Below, piece by piece: positions 1 through 7,721 of a stretch of DNA of 15,011 nt; the stretch's first letter is position 1; each line of letters opens with the position of its first letter. The stretch comes from an uncultured Lachnospiraceae bacterium (GTDB lineage Bacteria > Bacillota > Clostridia > Lachnospirales > Lachnospiraceae). The position numbers and the translations under genes were made by a program. The stretch covers positions 1-15,011 of the forward strand of contig CACXEL010000282.1 of NCBI GenBank assembly GCA_902766655.1. The letters run 5' to 3'. The notes below the pieces were generated by a model. The model did not search any database and was not told the origin of the DNA. It saw nothing but the letters and a program-made list of their open reading frames with translations.

Positions 1-1899
1 AAGGCGGCAGGCGAAAGGATCCGCACGGAGCTCACCAAGCTGGTATCCGCCCACGCCAAGGATTATCTCCAGGACAGCATCATCACGACCCGCGACGGCC
101 GCTACTGTATCCCGGTCAAGACCGAGCACAAGGCCTCCGTGCCGGGCATCGTCCACGACATGAGCGCCTCCGGCTCCACCCTCTTCATCGAGCCGGCCTC
201 CGTGGTCAGGCTCAACAACGACATCCGGGAGCTGGAGCTGGCCGAGCAGAAGGAGATCGAGGTCATCCTGGCCCGTCTTTCCGAGTCCCTGGCCGAGGCG
301 GGTGGCCTGATCCGCCAGGACTATGAGGTGCTCTCCGCCCTTGACTTTATTTTCGCCCGCGCCTCCCTGGCCCTGGAAATGAACGCCGTCCGTCCCCTGA
401 TCGGTGATGACGGCATCATTGACCTCAGGAAGGCCCGGCACCCGCTGATCCCCAAGAAGAAGGTCGTCCCCATCGACGTCAGGGTCGGCGAAACCTTCGA
501 CCTCCTGGTCATCACGGGTCCCAACACCGGCGGCAAGACCGTCACCTTGAAGACCACCGGTCTCCTTGTCCTCATGGGCATGGCCGGCCTCCACATACCG
601 GCCGCCGACCGCAGCCGCATCGCCCTCTTCAGGGAGGTCTACGCGGACATCGGCGACGAGCAGAGCATCGAGCAGAGCCTGTCCACCTTCTCCTCCCACA
701 TGACCAACATCGTGGAGTTCCTGGAGGCGGCCGACACCGACTCCCTGGTCCTCTTCGACGAGCTGGGAGCCGGCACGGATCCGACGGAGGGCGCGGCCCT
801 GGCCGTGGCCATCCTGGACAGCCTCCACCAGCGTGGCGTCCGCTGCATCGCCACCACCCACTACAGCGAGATCAAGATCTACGCCCTCCGGACGGAAGGC
901 GTTGAGAACGCCTCCTGCGAATTCGATGTGGCCACCCTCTCCCCCACCTACCGTCTCCTCATCGGCGTGCCCGGGAAGAGCAATGCCTTCGCCATCTCCA
1001 AGAAGCTGGGGCTGCCGGAGAGTATCATCGAGGACGCCAGGTCCCTCCTGTCTGACCAGGCGGAGACCTTCGAGGACGTCATTTCCGACCTGGAGACGAC
1101 CAGAATCAATCTGGAGAAGGAGCGGCAGGAGGCGGAAGCCACCCGCCGGGAGATCGACAGGCTGAAAAAAGACCTGGAGTACCAGAAGGAACATCTGGCC
1201 GAGCAGAAGCAGAAGCTGATCGCAGAGTCCTCCGTGGAGGCCAGGAAGATCCTCCAGGATGCCAAGGATTACGCTGACAAGACCATCAGCTATTTCGCCA
1301 AGCACGGCGGCATCGCCTCCGGCAAGGAGATGGAGCAGCAGCGCGAAGGTCTCAGGAGCCGGATTGGAGACATGAACAAGAACATCGGCGACATCAAGGG
1401 TGCCGACGACAATAAGACCGGCAATCTCCGCCCCCAGGACATCCACATCGGCGACGCCATCCGCGTCATCAGTCTCAATCTCAAGGGCACCGTCAGCACG
1501 CTTCCCGATGCCAAGGGGTACTTATTTGTCACACTTGGCATCATGCGGACCAAGGTGCGTCTCAATGACCTGGAGAAGATCGCCGAGGCTGACATCACCG
1601 CGCCCGGCCTGAAGCACACCTCTTCGGGCAAGCTCCGTATGAGCAAGTCCTCCTCCGCCACCATGGAGATCAACCTCCTCGGCAAGACCGTCGACGAGGC
1701 CTGCATGGAGCTGGATAAGTTCCTGGACGACGCAGCCCTGGCCCACCTGCCCAGCGTGCGGATCGTCCACGGCAAGGGGACGGGCGCCCTCCGCAAGGGC
1801 GTCCAGCAGTACCTGCGCCGCAACAAACATGTCAAGTCCTTCCGCCTGGGCGAGTACGGCGAAGGCGATGCCGGCGTGACGATCGCCGAGCTCAAGTAA
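1..1899 (+). CDS. mutS2: MutS2 (RqcU) ATPase with Smr domain, 5'-truncated by window edge
   Basis: MutS2 is a MutS-family ATPase without the mismatch-recognition domain. In Firmicutes it has been linked to suppression of recombination and, more recently, to rescue of collided ribosomes. The frame is open from base 1, so the gene enters from the left; 632 residues are visible of a family length near 790. Numbering from the edge, Walker A GPNTGGKT is at about 173-180 and Walker B LVLFDELGAGTDP has its acidic pair at about 253-254. A long charged coiled-coil follows (about 340-420, rich in E, K and Q). A C-terminal Smr domain carries HGKGTGALRKG (from base 1768) and ends GEGDAGVTIAELK. The first Smr motif, usually LDLRG, reads INLLG here (bases 1669-1683), so the Asp and Arg tied to nuclease activity are absent. 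Internal GTG/ATG codons such as 139 are not the true start. Identification is secure. Confidence 0.96.
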   Translation, partial: KAAGERIRTELTKLVSAHAKDYLQDSIITTRDGRYCIPVKTEHKASVPGIVHDMSASGSTLFIEPASVVRLNNDIRELELAEQKEIEVILARLSESLAEAGGLIRQDYEVLSALDFIFARASLALEMNAVRPLIGDDGIIDLRKARHPLIPKKKVVPIDVRVGETFDLLVITGPNTGGKTVTLKTTGLLVLMGMAGLHIPAADRSRIALFREVYADIGDEQSIEQSLSTFSSHMTNIVEFLEAADTDSLVLFDELGAGTDPTEGAALAVAILDSLHQRGVRCIATTHYSEIKIYALRTEGVENASCEFDVATLSPTYRLLIGVPGKSNAFAISKKLGLPESIIEDARSLLSDQAETFEDVISDLETTRINLEKERQEAEATRREIDRLKKDLEYQKEHLAEQKQKLIAESSVEARKILQDAKDYADKTISYFAKHGGIASGKEMEQQREGLRSRIGDMNKNIGDIKGADDNKTGNLRPQDIHIGDAIRVISLNLKGTVSTLPDAKGYLFVTLGIMRTKVRLNDLEKIAEADITAPGLKHTSSGKLRMSKSSSATMEINLLGKTVDEACMELDKFLDDAALAHLPSVRIVHGKGTGALRKGVQQYLRRNKHVKSFRLGEYGEGDAGVTIAELK

Positions 1900-1987
1900 G
1901 GATCTGCACGCAGAGCTCATATAAGGGTCTGCACGCCGAGCCGGCGTGACGGGCGCCGGACTTATGCCAGGGGCTGCCCGCAGCGCC
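1899..1987 (+). repeat. Degenerate short repeat after mutS2
   Basis: Three imperfect copies of a 19-bp unit follow the mutS2 stop: AGGATCTGCACGCAGAGCT (1899-1917), AGGGTCTGCACGCCGAGCC (1924-1942, 16/19 identical to the first by hand count) and AGGGGCTGCCCGCAGCGCC (1969-1987, 15/19 to the second). The last codons of mutS2 are also echoed: CCGGCGTGAC at 1871-1880 recurs at 1941-1950, and the 48 bases from each point match at about 34 positions. A small hairpin, CCGGCG/CGCCGG (1941-1946 with 1954-1959), lies inside but has no T-run. The rest of the 1900-2074 spacer holds no gene. Likely origin is local duplication of the gene end followed by decay. Confidence 0.55.
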
Positions 1988-2008
1988 GGGTTTCAGGAGC
2001 CGCGGGCC

Positions 2009-2044
2009 AATGCCGAAGCATGGTTCGTTTCGCATGTTGGCATT
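2009..2044 (+). promoter_or_regulatory. Imperfect inverted repeat upstream of response regulator gene
   Basis: AATGCC (2009-2014) pairs with GGCATT (2039-2044), and CATG (2019-2022) pairs with CATG (2033-2036), leaving small internal bulges and a loop of about 10 nt. It lies 30 bp upstream of the regulator start. It could be a leader hairpin or a dyad operator, possibly autoregulatory. I could not find a convincing -35/-10 pair here, so its role is open. Confidence 0.3.
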
Positions 2045-2074
2045 TGCAGCATGTAAGAATAAGGGAGTAAAGGA

Positions 2075-2785
2075 ATGGCAAACAAGCAGAAGATCCTGAT
2101 CGTCGACGACGATCTCAACATTTCGGAGCTCATTTCCCTCTATCTGACCAAGGAAATGTACGAGACCCGGACTGCGGCAGACGGCTATGAGGCTCTGGAC
2201 TTTTTCGAGAGTTTCTCACCGGACCTGGTGATCCTGGATCTCATGCTGCCCGGCAAGGACGGCTACGAGGTCTGCCGGGAGATCCGCCAGCGCCGGGACA
2301 CGCCTATCATCATGCTCTCGGCCAAGGGAGAGACCTTTGACAAGGTCCTGGGGCTGGAGCTGGGCGCCGACGACTATATCATCAAGCCCTTTGACGCCAA
2401 GGAGCTGGTGGCCCGTGTCAAGGCGGTCCTCCGGCGCTACGTCAAGGCACCCGAAGCCCGACGCGAAGTGCCCGCGGGCGTGGATATGGTCGAGTATCCC
2501 GGTCTCATCATCAACCAGACCAACTACTCTGTCATCTACAACGGGAAAAATGTAGACATGCCTCCCAAGGAGCTGGAGCTCCTCTATTTCCTGGCCTCCC
2601 AGCCCAACCGGGTCTTCACCCGCGAGCAGCTCCTGGACCACATCTGGGGCTACGAGTATGTCGGCGATACCCGGACCGTGGACGTCCACATCAAGCGTCT
2701 CCGCGAGAAGATCAAGGACCAGCGAGGCTGGTCCATCGCCACGGTCTGGGGCATCGGCTATAAGTTCGAGGTAAAGGAGGGCTGA
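2075..2785 (+). CDS. OmpR/PhoB-family response regulator
   Basis: This is a 236-residue DNA-binding response regulator, the partner of the kinase that follows. The receiver domain (about 5-120) has the acidic pocket D11-D12-D13, phospho-acceptor D55 in LVILDLMLPG, the switch S82 and conserved K104 in YIIKPF. A winged-helix Trans_reg_C domain fills about 140-232, with KELELLYFLASQPNRVFTREQLLDHIWGYE and the recognition-helix segment DTRTVDVHIKRLREKI, then the WGIGYKF wing. Length is normal for the family. The start is supported by GGGAG at 2063-2067. The stop codon TGA lies in the loop of a strong hairpin (see terminator). The target regulon cannot be read from the sequence; subfamily resembles PhoP/WalR-type regulators but I assign no symbol. 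Confidence 0.95.
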   Translation: MANKQKILIVDDDLNISELISLYLTKEMYETRTAADGYEALDFFESFSPDLVILDLMLPGKDGYEVCREIRQRRDTPIIMLSAKGETFDKVLGLELGADDYIIKPFDAKELVARVKAVLRRYVKAPEARREVPAGVDMVEYPGLIINQTNYSVIYNGKNVDMPPKELELLYFLASQPNRVFTREQLLDHIWGYEYVGDTRTVDVHIKRLREKIKDQRGWSIATVWGIGYKFEVKEG

Positions 2786-2800
2786 TCCCTCCTTTATTTT
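2773..2800 (+). terminator. Intrinsic-terminator-like hairpin overlapping regulator stop codon
   Basis: AAAGGAGGG (2773-2781) and CCCTCCTTT (2787-2795) form a perfect 9-bp stem, 10 bp if the flanking T-A pair is added, around the 5-nt loop CTGAT that contains the TGA stop. ATTTTC follows. The stem is G/C-rich at the loop end and the T-run is short, so termination is probably partial. It sits between regulator and kinase and could lower kinase expression. The left arm is also a perfect Shine-Dalgarno sequence, but no start codon follows at a usable distance. Confidence 0.55.
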
Positions 2801-2804
2801 CAGT

Positions 2805-2873
2805 GTGGGACACAGAGGACAGACCCCGTTGTTCCATTAAATGAAGCGACGGGGCCTGTCCCCTGTGTTTCAC
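2805..2873. repeat. 69-bp palindromic element (GGACRGRCC type) between regulator and kinase genes
   Basis: The 27-nt arms 2805-2831 and 2847-2873 are inverted copies differing at 5 positions, all transitions; three of these still allow G-U pairing in the + transcript. The 15-nt centre (TTCCATTAAATGAAG) is itself partly palindromic around CATTAAATG. The arms contain GGACAGACCCCGT and, inverted, GGACAGGCCCCGT. No T-run follows, so it is not a classic terminator. It looks like an interspersed palindromic repeat or tiny MITE. A second, different element with a similar core is at 13213-13299. Confidence 0.7.
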
Positions 2874-2902
2874 CGGATGCTCACCAAAGGATTCTGTCTA
2901 TT

Positions 2903-4306
2903 ATGAAGCGTTACCTCTACCTCAAATTCATTGGCGCCTACGCGATCCTGGCCTTCCTCATGTTCTTCGTCGTGGAATCCCTGGGCACGGAGCTGCTCAC
3001 GAGACGAATGGTGACCCAGCATGCCCAGGACCTCTACGTCGAGGCCAACCGCCTGTCGACGGCCGGGGCCAGGTCCTATTTCTCCAAGACCGCAACCCTC
3101 GAGGACCTCTATGAGAATCTGACCGTCATCGCCAAGGTCTCCGGCACCACCATCCGCCTGATCGACGCCTCCGGCACAGAAATCCTCAACACCGGCCGGG
3201 CCCTGAGCAGCAGTCCCCGCACCATAGAGAGCTTCAATTACGCGGCTTTCGGTCCCCAGTACTATGAAATCGGCGACTTTTTCGGGCAGTATGACAGAGA
3301 TCATCTCAACGTCATGGTGCCGGTGACCAGCGGCCTCCAGACCCGCGGATATCTGGCCGTCAGCCAGAACATGACCCTCATCGACAGTGCCGTCCGTTCC
3401 ATGCGGACAGCCCTCCTCTGGGTGACCCTGGTCAACTTCCTTCTCTCCTTCGTCATCCTCGTCATTTTCGGTATAAGCGTCTATTCTCCCCTCAGGCAGA
3501 TCATAGCGGGTGCCCGCCAGTTCGCCTCCGGCAATTTCAGCCATAAGATCTCGGTCTCCTCGCGGGACGAAATGGGCTATCTGGCGGATTCCCTGAACAT
3601 GATGGCTGTGGAGCTCCAGAAGAACAAGGACTACCAGACCAAGTTCATCTCCAACATCAGCCATGACTTCCGGTCTCCGCTGACCTCCATCAAAGGCTTC
3701 ACGGAAGCCATGATGGACGGCACCATTCCGCCCGAACTGTATGAGCGCTACCTGAAGATCATCAGCTCCGAGGTCGTCCGTCTGGAGAAGCTCACCCAGT
3801 CAATCCTGACATTGAACAGTGCTGACGCCGACAAGGTCGTCCTGAACAAGACCCGGTTCGACATCAACAGCATGCTGCGAAATACCGCAGCGGTCTTTGA
3901 AGGCTCCTGCCGGCGCAAGAAGATCGGGATCGACCTGGTCCTGACCGACGATGCCCTCTTCGTCGAAGGAGATAAAGAAAAAATCGAGCAGGTCATCTAC
4001 AACCTGCTCGACAATGCCATCAAATTTTCCGACAGGGGCTCCCGCATCAAGCTGGAGACCACCCTGCGGCGGGATAAGTGCTACATTTCCGTCAAGGACG
4101 AGGGCTGCGGTATCCCGAAGGACGAGCTGCCCAGGATCTGGGACCGCTTCTACAAGACCGATTCCTCCCGCGGTCGGGACAAGACCGGCACCGGCCTCGG
4201 CCTGTCCATCGCAAAGGAAATCATAACCGCCCATGGCCAGACCATCTCCGTCATGTCCACGGAAAACGTAGGCACGGAATTCGTCTTCTCACTGGATGCC
4301 CGCTGA
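2903..4306 (+). CDS. Membrane sensor histidine kinase (HAMP-HisKA-HATPase_c)
   Basis: This 467-residue kinase is the cognate partner of the upstream regulator. TM1 is about residues 7-26; an extracytoplasmic sensor region runs about 27-168; TM2 is about 170-191; the HAMP linker follows (SPLRQI, RDEMGYLADS). HisKA has the H-box FISNISHDFRSPLTSIKGF with phospho-acceptor H254. The ATPase domain has N-box NLLDNAIKFS (N367/N371), G1 DEGCGIP (D399), F-box RIWDRFYKTD and G2 GTGLGLSIAKEI (about 429-440). All catalytic boxes are intact. The ligand sensed by the outer domain is not evident. AAAGGA at 2886-2891 is a weak, slightly distant ribosome binding site. The 3' end overlaps the convergent AIRS-C gene by 18 bp. 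Confidence 0.95.
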   Translation: MKRYLYLKFIGAYAILAFLMFFVVESLGTELLTRRMVTQHAQDLYVEANRLSTAGARSYFSKTATLEDLYENLTVIAKVSGTTIRLIDASGTEILNTGRALSSSPRTIESFNYAAFGPQYYEIGDFFGQYDRDHLNVMVPVTSGLQTRGYLAVSQNMTLIDSAVRSMRTALLWVTLVNFLLSFVILVIFGISVYSPLRQIIAGARQFASGNFSHKISVSSRDEMGYLADSLNMMAVELQKNKDYQTKFISNISHDFRSPLTSIKGFTEAMMDGTIPPELYERYLKIISSEVVRLEKLTQSILTLNSADADKVVLNKTRFDINSMLRNTAAVFEGSCRRKKIGIDLVLTDDALFVEGDKEKIEQVIYNLLDNAIKFSDRGSRIKLETTLRRDKCYISVKDEGCGIPKDELPRIWDRFYKTDSSRGRDKTGTGLGLSIAKEIITAHGQTISVMSTENVGTEFVFSLDAR

Positions 4307-4825
4307 CAGGAAGCTGTCCTCCCTGGGTCTGTCCAGGCAGCGGACGTGGCTCCCGGTCAGGATCAGCCGGTCTGCTGTCCCGTTCAGACTCCCGATGACT
4401 GCCCCCGGCAGGCCTGCTGCACGGAGAGCCTCCATGAGCCCGGCTGCGTCCTCCGTAACGGCAAGGACCGCCCCACCTGACAGGGCATAATAGGGATCGA
4501 TATCGTACAAGTCAAGGATCTCGACCGTCTCCTGACGGATCGGGATCTTTTTCATTTCTACCGTGAGCCCGGCCTTCATATCCTCCGCCATGCGCCAGAG
4601 GGCGGAAAAAAGACCTCCCTCCCCCAGTTCCTCCTCCCATAAGGCGCCGGATGCTCTGATCACTGTCAAAGCTTCGGCCGCACTGTCAAGGGTGGGCAGA
4701 GCCCGAAGGCAATCAGTAAAAAAGGGAGGGAACCGTTCTGTCAGTTCCCTCTCCCGAAGCCCGAGTATTCGTATGGACGCCTCCAGCGCGATGGGGCCGG
4801 AGACGATCAGCGAGCGTGTTGGCAT
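4289..4825 (-). CDS. AIR synthase-related protein, C-terminal domain only
   Basis: The 178 residues match the C-terminal half of the PurM/HypE-like 'AIR synthase-related' proteins I know from Clostridia. Landmarks are IVSGPIALEAS at the start (usual form: VVTKWIGLEGT), EGGLFSALWRMAE, KKIPIRQETVEIL, and ALSGGAVLAVTEDAAGLMEALRAAGLPGAVIG. The N-terminal ATP-binding half, about 150 residues, is missing, and the usual HDVTEGG reads EELGEGG (residues about 69-75). The start ATG lies 2 nt beyond the VanW stop (TGAAAATG) with no Shine-Dalgarno, so translation probably depends on termination of VanW. The frame has no internal stops, so it may be an expressed domain or a recent 5' deletion. Catalysis as in PurM is unlikely without the N-domain. 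The 3' end overlaps the kinase gene. Confidence 0.72.
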   Translation of the reverse strand: MPTRSLIVSGPIALEASIRILGLRERELTERFPPFFTDCLRALPTLDSAAEALTVIRASGALWEEELGEGGLFSALWRMAEDMKAGLTVEMKKIPIRQETVEILDLYDIDPYYALSGGAVLAVTEDAAGLMEALRAAGLPGAVIGSLNGTADRLILTGSHVRCLDRPREDSFLSAGIQ

Positions 4826-4827
4826 TT

Positions 4828-6402
4828 TCAGTACCCGTAATCGTTCAGGACCGAGTAGACCCTGTTGATATTGTTGGTGGCAATCGCGGACTCCACCGCG
4901 TCCAGGGCAGACTGGGAGCTTGTCTTGCAGCCCACCACATAAGTCAGCGGCGACATGGCGTAATTGCTGTAATTGAAGTCGGTGGATGTAGTCTCCCCAT
5001 CCACGGTGACGTCCTTCCAGAGACGCGCCTCCAGGCCGGTATGGCCGCTGCTGGAAATCGAGACCTCGCCCATGGGCTTGGAGAGATCCCCGACGATCTT
5101 TGTCCCAATCGGCGTCTCCTTTGTGGTCTCACTGCGGTAGCTCACGCTCCGGTTCTCCGGCCTCTCCTCCACGCCGTAAATGCCGACGAAGAGATTGCCG
5201 TCCCAGGCGCTCCCGTAGATATAGATGGGATAGTCCAGATTGTTGGTGAACTGGAGGTCTTTACCACCCTCCTGGGAGATGGCGGCATCCATGGCCGGAA
5301 CAACGTAGTTGACGATCATGGAGTGGGCGCAGCGCATGTCGATCTGGAGCTCAGCCCGGATAAGGGCCATGTAGAGGGTCGTCGAAACCTGGCAGATTCC
5401 GCCGCCGTAGGTATCCACGACGGACCCTTCCGCATAGGAAGGCGCCAGGGCATATCCGTTCTCCTCCGAGAAGGGAATGACCTCATCCAGCATGGAGAAA
5501 GACTCGCCCGGATAAACAATCTTCCCCGAAATGAGTTCCACGCCGTTGTGAATGTTCTGGGCTCTCGCACTGGAGCTGGAGGAATAGTCCGTCTCCGCGC
5601 TGCCGAGCAGGTCATGGACCTTGCCCAGGGCCTCCCTGTCGCCGGAAGGCTCGATCGTCTCCGTGATCATTTCCAGAGATGGATTGCCGGAGACCCAGCC
5701 TGTATCCAGGTAAAGCATCAGCCTGTTGATGGATTCCCTTGTCATGATCCGAAAGCCATCGGCGCCATCGGTCACATAGAGCTCATAGTTATCGTTGAAG
5801 GAAAGCCCGTAGGGCTTGCTGGGCGTGTATACCTCGTCAGCCAGATCCTCCACCAGGGAGGAGACGGCTTCGTCGTTGAAGGTCCGCTCAATCAGGTAGT
5901 TCTTTCCTTGCCCGGCGATCTCCTTCCGGCTCTTGTAGCGCTCCAGGATGTTGCCGGCATTGCCGAGACTCACCGCCTGATCGGCCACATCCTTGTTCTT
6001 CCAGGAAAAACCAAGGTCCCGTACCGGGGCCGAAAGGGAGCCGCCGCCGGCACTGATGGTCAGCGTGGCATCCCCCAGAGCTTCCGCCTGGGCTTCCACG
6101 ACGGCCTCCGCCTCGTCCCGGTGCATACCGGACACGTCAATGCCGCCGATGCTGACACCATGCAGGATGGCCGCATCAGCCGGGATTCGAAGGCAATCCC
6201 CTTGCAGGGCTGCCGGAGCGGATCCTGAGGAGGCGCCTTCATCTTCACCGGACTCCTCCGCATCCTCACTGATGGTCTCACTGTCTTCCGATGGGACGTC
6301 CTCCGAGGCACCGACAGGAACGACCAGGGAGAGCAGCATGGCAAGCGCAAGCAGGATAGCTATGACGGCAGCTGTGATCCTCTGCCATTTTTTGTTCATC
6401 AT
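4828..6402 (-). CDS. VanW-family exported wall-associated protein
   Basis: This is a 524-residue surface protein of the YoaR/VanW type; the molecular function of the VanW domain is unknown. It is found in glycopeptide-resistance clusters but mostly, as here, outside them. A signal peptide is clear: MMNKKWQR, a hydrophobic stretch (about 10-30), then VGA as likely cleavage site. An acidic Ser/Glu/Asp linker (32-60), a putative peptidoglycan-binding (PG_binding_4-like) region (about 80-200) and the VanW domain (about 270-410) follow, with the signature TYGGGICQVSTTLY at 331-344. A G5-like tail ends TYVVG near 490. The chosen start is the third-codon Met of the longest frame (which begins at 6408), because AGAGGG lies 7 nt before it and abuts the first ATG. 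It follows glyA after about 78 bp. Confidence 0.88.
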   Translation of the reverse strand: MMNKKWQRITAAVIAILLALAMLLSLVVPVGASEDVPSEDSETISEDAEESGEDEGASSGSAPAALQGDCLRIPADAAILHGVSIGGIDVSGMHRDEAEAVVEAQAEALGDATLTISAGGGSLSAPVRDLGFSWKNKDVADQAVSLGNAGNILERYKSRKEIAGQGKNYLIERTFNDEAVSSLVEDLADEVYTPSKPYGLSFNDNYELYVTDGADGFRIMTRESINRLMLYLDTGWVSGNPSLEMITETIEPSGDREALGKVHDLLGSAETDYSSSSSARAQNIHNGVELISGKIVYPGESFSMLDEVIPFSEENGYALAPSYAEGSVVDTYGGGICQVSTTLYMALIRAELQIDMRCAHSMIVNYVVPAMDAAISQEGGKDLQFTNNLDYPIYIYGSAWDGNLFVGIYGVEERPENRSVSYRSETTKETPIGTKIVGDLSKPMGEVSISSSGHTGLEARLWKDVTVDGETTSTDFNYSNYAMSPLTYVVGCKTSSQSALDAVESAIATNNINRVYSVLNDYGY

Positions 6403-6431
6403 AGGCATTCCCTCTTTGGCAATACAGCAGT

Positions 6432-6453
6432 ACAGGCGGCCCCGGCCGCCTGT
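6432..6453 (-). other. GC-rich hairpin in the glyA-vanW spacer
   Basis: ACAGGCGG and CCGCCTGT form a perfect 8-bp inverted repeat (9 bp with a 4-nt loop) between the glyA stop and the vanW start. No T-run follows on either strand, so it is not a standard intrinsic terminator. It may pause polymerase, stabilise the upstream mRNA end, or mark a processing point. The rest of the 6403-6480 spacer has only the vanW ribosome binding site; no promoter was evident. Confidence 0.4.
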
Positions 6454-6480
6454 CTGAAACTGGCAGTTATGGTACAGTCT

Positions 6481-7719
6481 TTATTTCTCCAGCGGATACT
6501 TGTCGGTCAGGGTCTTCACGATGGCGCGGGCGGCGGGGATGTTGTCCTCGCTCTCAATGACCATGGCGATGGCCTCGGCGATCCGGTCCATATCCTCAGT
6601 ATCCATGCCTCGGGTCGTGACGGCGGGAGTGCCGAGACGGACGCCGCTGGTCACGAAGGGAGACCTGGGATCCCTGGGTACCGTATTCTTGTTGGCCGTA
6701 ATGTTGGCCTCGTCCAGGCGGTTCTGGAGCTCCTTGCCAGTCAGCTCAAGGCCCCGGAGGTCGATCAGCATGAGGTGATTGTCCGTGCCGCCGGATACGA
6801 TCTTGACGCCCCGGTCCATGAGTCCCTTGCAAAGAGCTTGGGCATTGTCCACGACACGCTGGGTATAGTCCACGTAGGCGGGCTCCAGATTCTCTTTGAA
6901 GCCGACAGCCTTGGCGGCAATGCAGTGCATGAGAGGACCGCCCTGGGAGCCCGGGAAAATGGCCTTGTTGAGCTTGTGCTCCTTGGCGAACTCCTCGGTG
7001 CTCAGGATCATACCGCCGCGGGGTCCGCGGAGGGTCTTGTGGGTCGTGGTCGTCACGACGTGGGCATAGGGGAAGGGACTCGGATGAAGCCCCGTAGCCA
7101 CCAGGCCGGCAATGTGGGCAATGTCGATCATGAGGTAGGCGCCGACCTTGTCCGCGATCTCCCGCATACGCTTGAAGTCGATAATGCGGCAGTAGGCGGA
7201 GGCGCCACCCACGATCAGCTTGGGCCTATTCTCAAGAGCCAGGCGCTCCATCTCGTCGTAGTCGATGAAGCCGTCCTCGTTGACACCGTAGGGCACGCAC
7301 TTGAAGTAGTCGCCGGATACGTTGGCGGGTGAACCGTGGGACAGGTGGCCGCCTTCATCCAGATTCATGCCCATGAAGACATCGCCCGGGCGAAGGAGGG
7401 CGTAGAAGACCGCGAAGTTGGCCTGAGCGCCGGAGTGGGGCTGGACGTTTGCGTAGGTGCAGCCAAAGAGCTTCATGGCCCGGTTCCTGGCCAGTTCCTC
7501 GATCTCGTCCATATACTCACAGCCGCCATAGTAGCGGTGCGCCGGATAGCCTTCGGCGTATTTGTTGGTCAGGATGGAGCCCAGCGTGGACATGACTGCC
7601 TTGCTGGTCCAGTTCTCGGAAGCGATCAGTTCGATATGAGAGTTCTGACGCTCGAATTCCGACTCGATCGCAGAGGCGATCTCGGGATCCGTAGCGCGGA
7701 TATCTTCAATTGTGTACAT
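6481..7719 (-). CDS. glyA: Serine hydroxymethyltransferase
   Basis: This 412-residue PLP enzyme interconverts serine and glycine with tetrahydrofolate, supplying 5,10-methylene-THF for purine, thymidylate and methionine synthesis in the cytosol. The PLP-binding lysine is K228 in [17 protein letters not shown]199 and H202 lie in [12 protein letters not shown]; the N-terminal substrate region [13 protein letters not shown] and [21 protein letters not shown] are canonical. Length is normal. The ATG lies 2 nt after the dnaB stop (TGAAAATG), and AAGGAG at 7731-7736 lies inside the dnaB 3' end, so it is probably translationally coupled to dnaB. Being in the dnaB operon is not the usual setting for glyA in the Firmicutes I know best (in Bacillus it lies elsewhere); I infer co-regulation with growth genes. 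Confidence 0.97.
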   Translation of the reverse strand: MYTIEDIRATDPEIASAIESEFERQNSHIELIASENWTSKAVMSTLGSILTNKYAEGYPAHRYYGGCEYMDEIEELARNRAMKLFGCTYANVQPHSGAQANFAVFYALLRPGDVFMGMNLDEGGHLSHGSPANVSGDYFKCVPYGVNEDGFIDYDEMERLALENRPKLIVGGASAYCRIIDFKRMREIADKVGAYLMIDIAHIAGLVATGLHPSPFPYAHVVTTTTHKTLRGPRGGMILSTEEFAKEHKLNKAIFPGSQGGPLMHCIAAKAVGFKENLEPAYVDYTQRVVDNAQALCKGLMDRGVKIVSGGTDNHLMLIDLRGLELTGKELQNRLDEANITANKNTVPRDPRSPFVTSGVRLGTPAVTTRGMDTEDMDRIAEAIAMVIESEDNIPAARAIVKTLTDKYPLEK

Positions 7720-7721
7720 TT

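Noticed and set aside
2037..2065. Promoter TTGGCA ... TAAGAAT before the response regulator
   Set aside because: The spacer between the two hexamers is far too short (about 11 bp), and no alternative pair fits.
4816..6228. 470-codon open frame on the + strand opposite vanW
   Set aside because: Antisense shadow with no recognisable domain; the - strand frame has signal peptide, VanW motif and correct start.
4828..6408. VanW protein as a glycopeptide resistance determinant
   Set aside because: No vanA/B-type ligase, vanH or vanX nearby; VanW-domain proteins are common in Clostridia outside resistance clusters. The two-component pair is separate and on the opposite strand.
6432..6453. Intrinsic terminator after glyA
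   Set aside because: Strong stem but no T-run on either side, so listed only as a hairpin.
6469..7332. 287-codon + strand frame opposite glyA
   Set aside because: Antisense shadow of a canonical SHMT gene.
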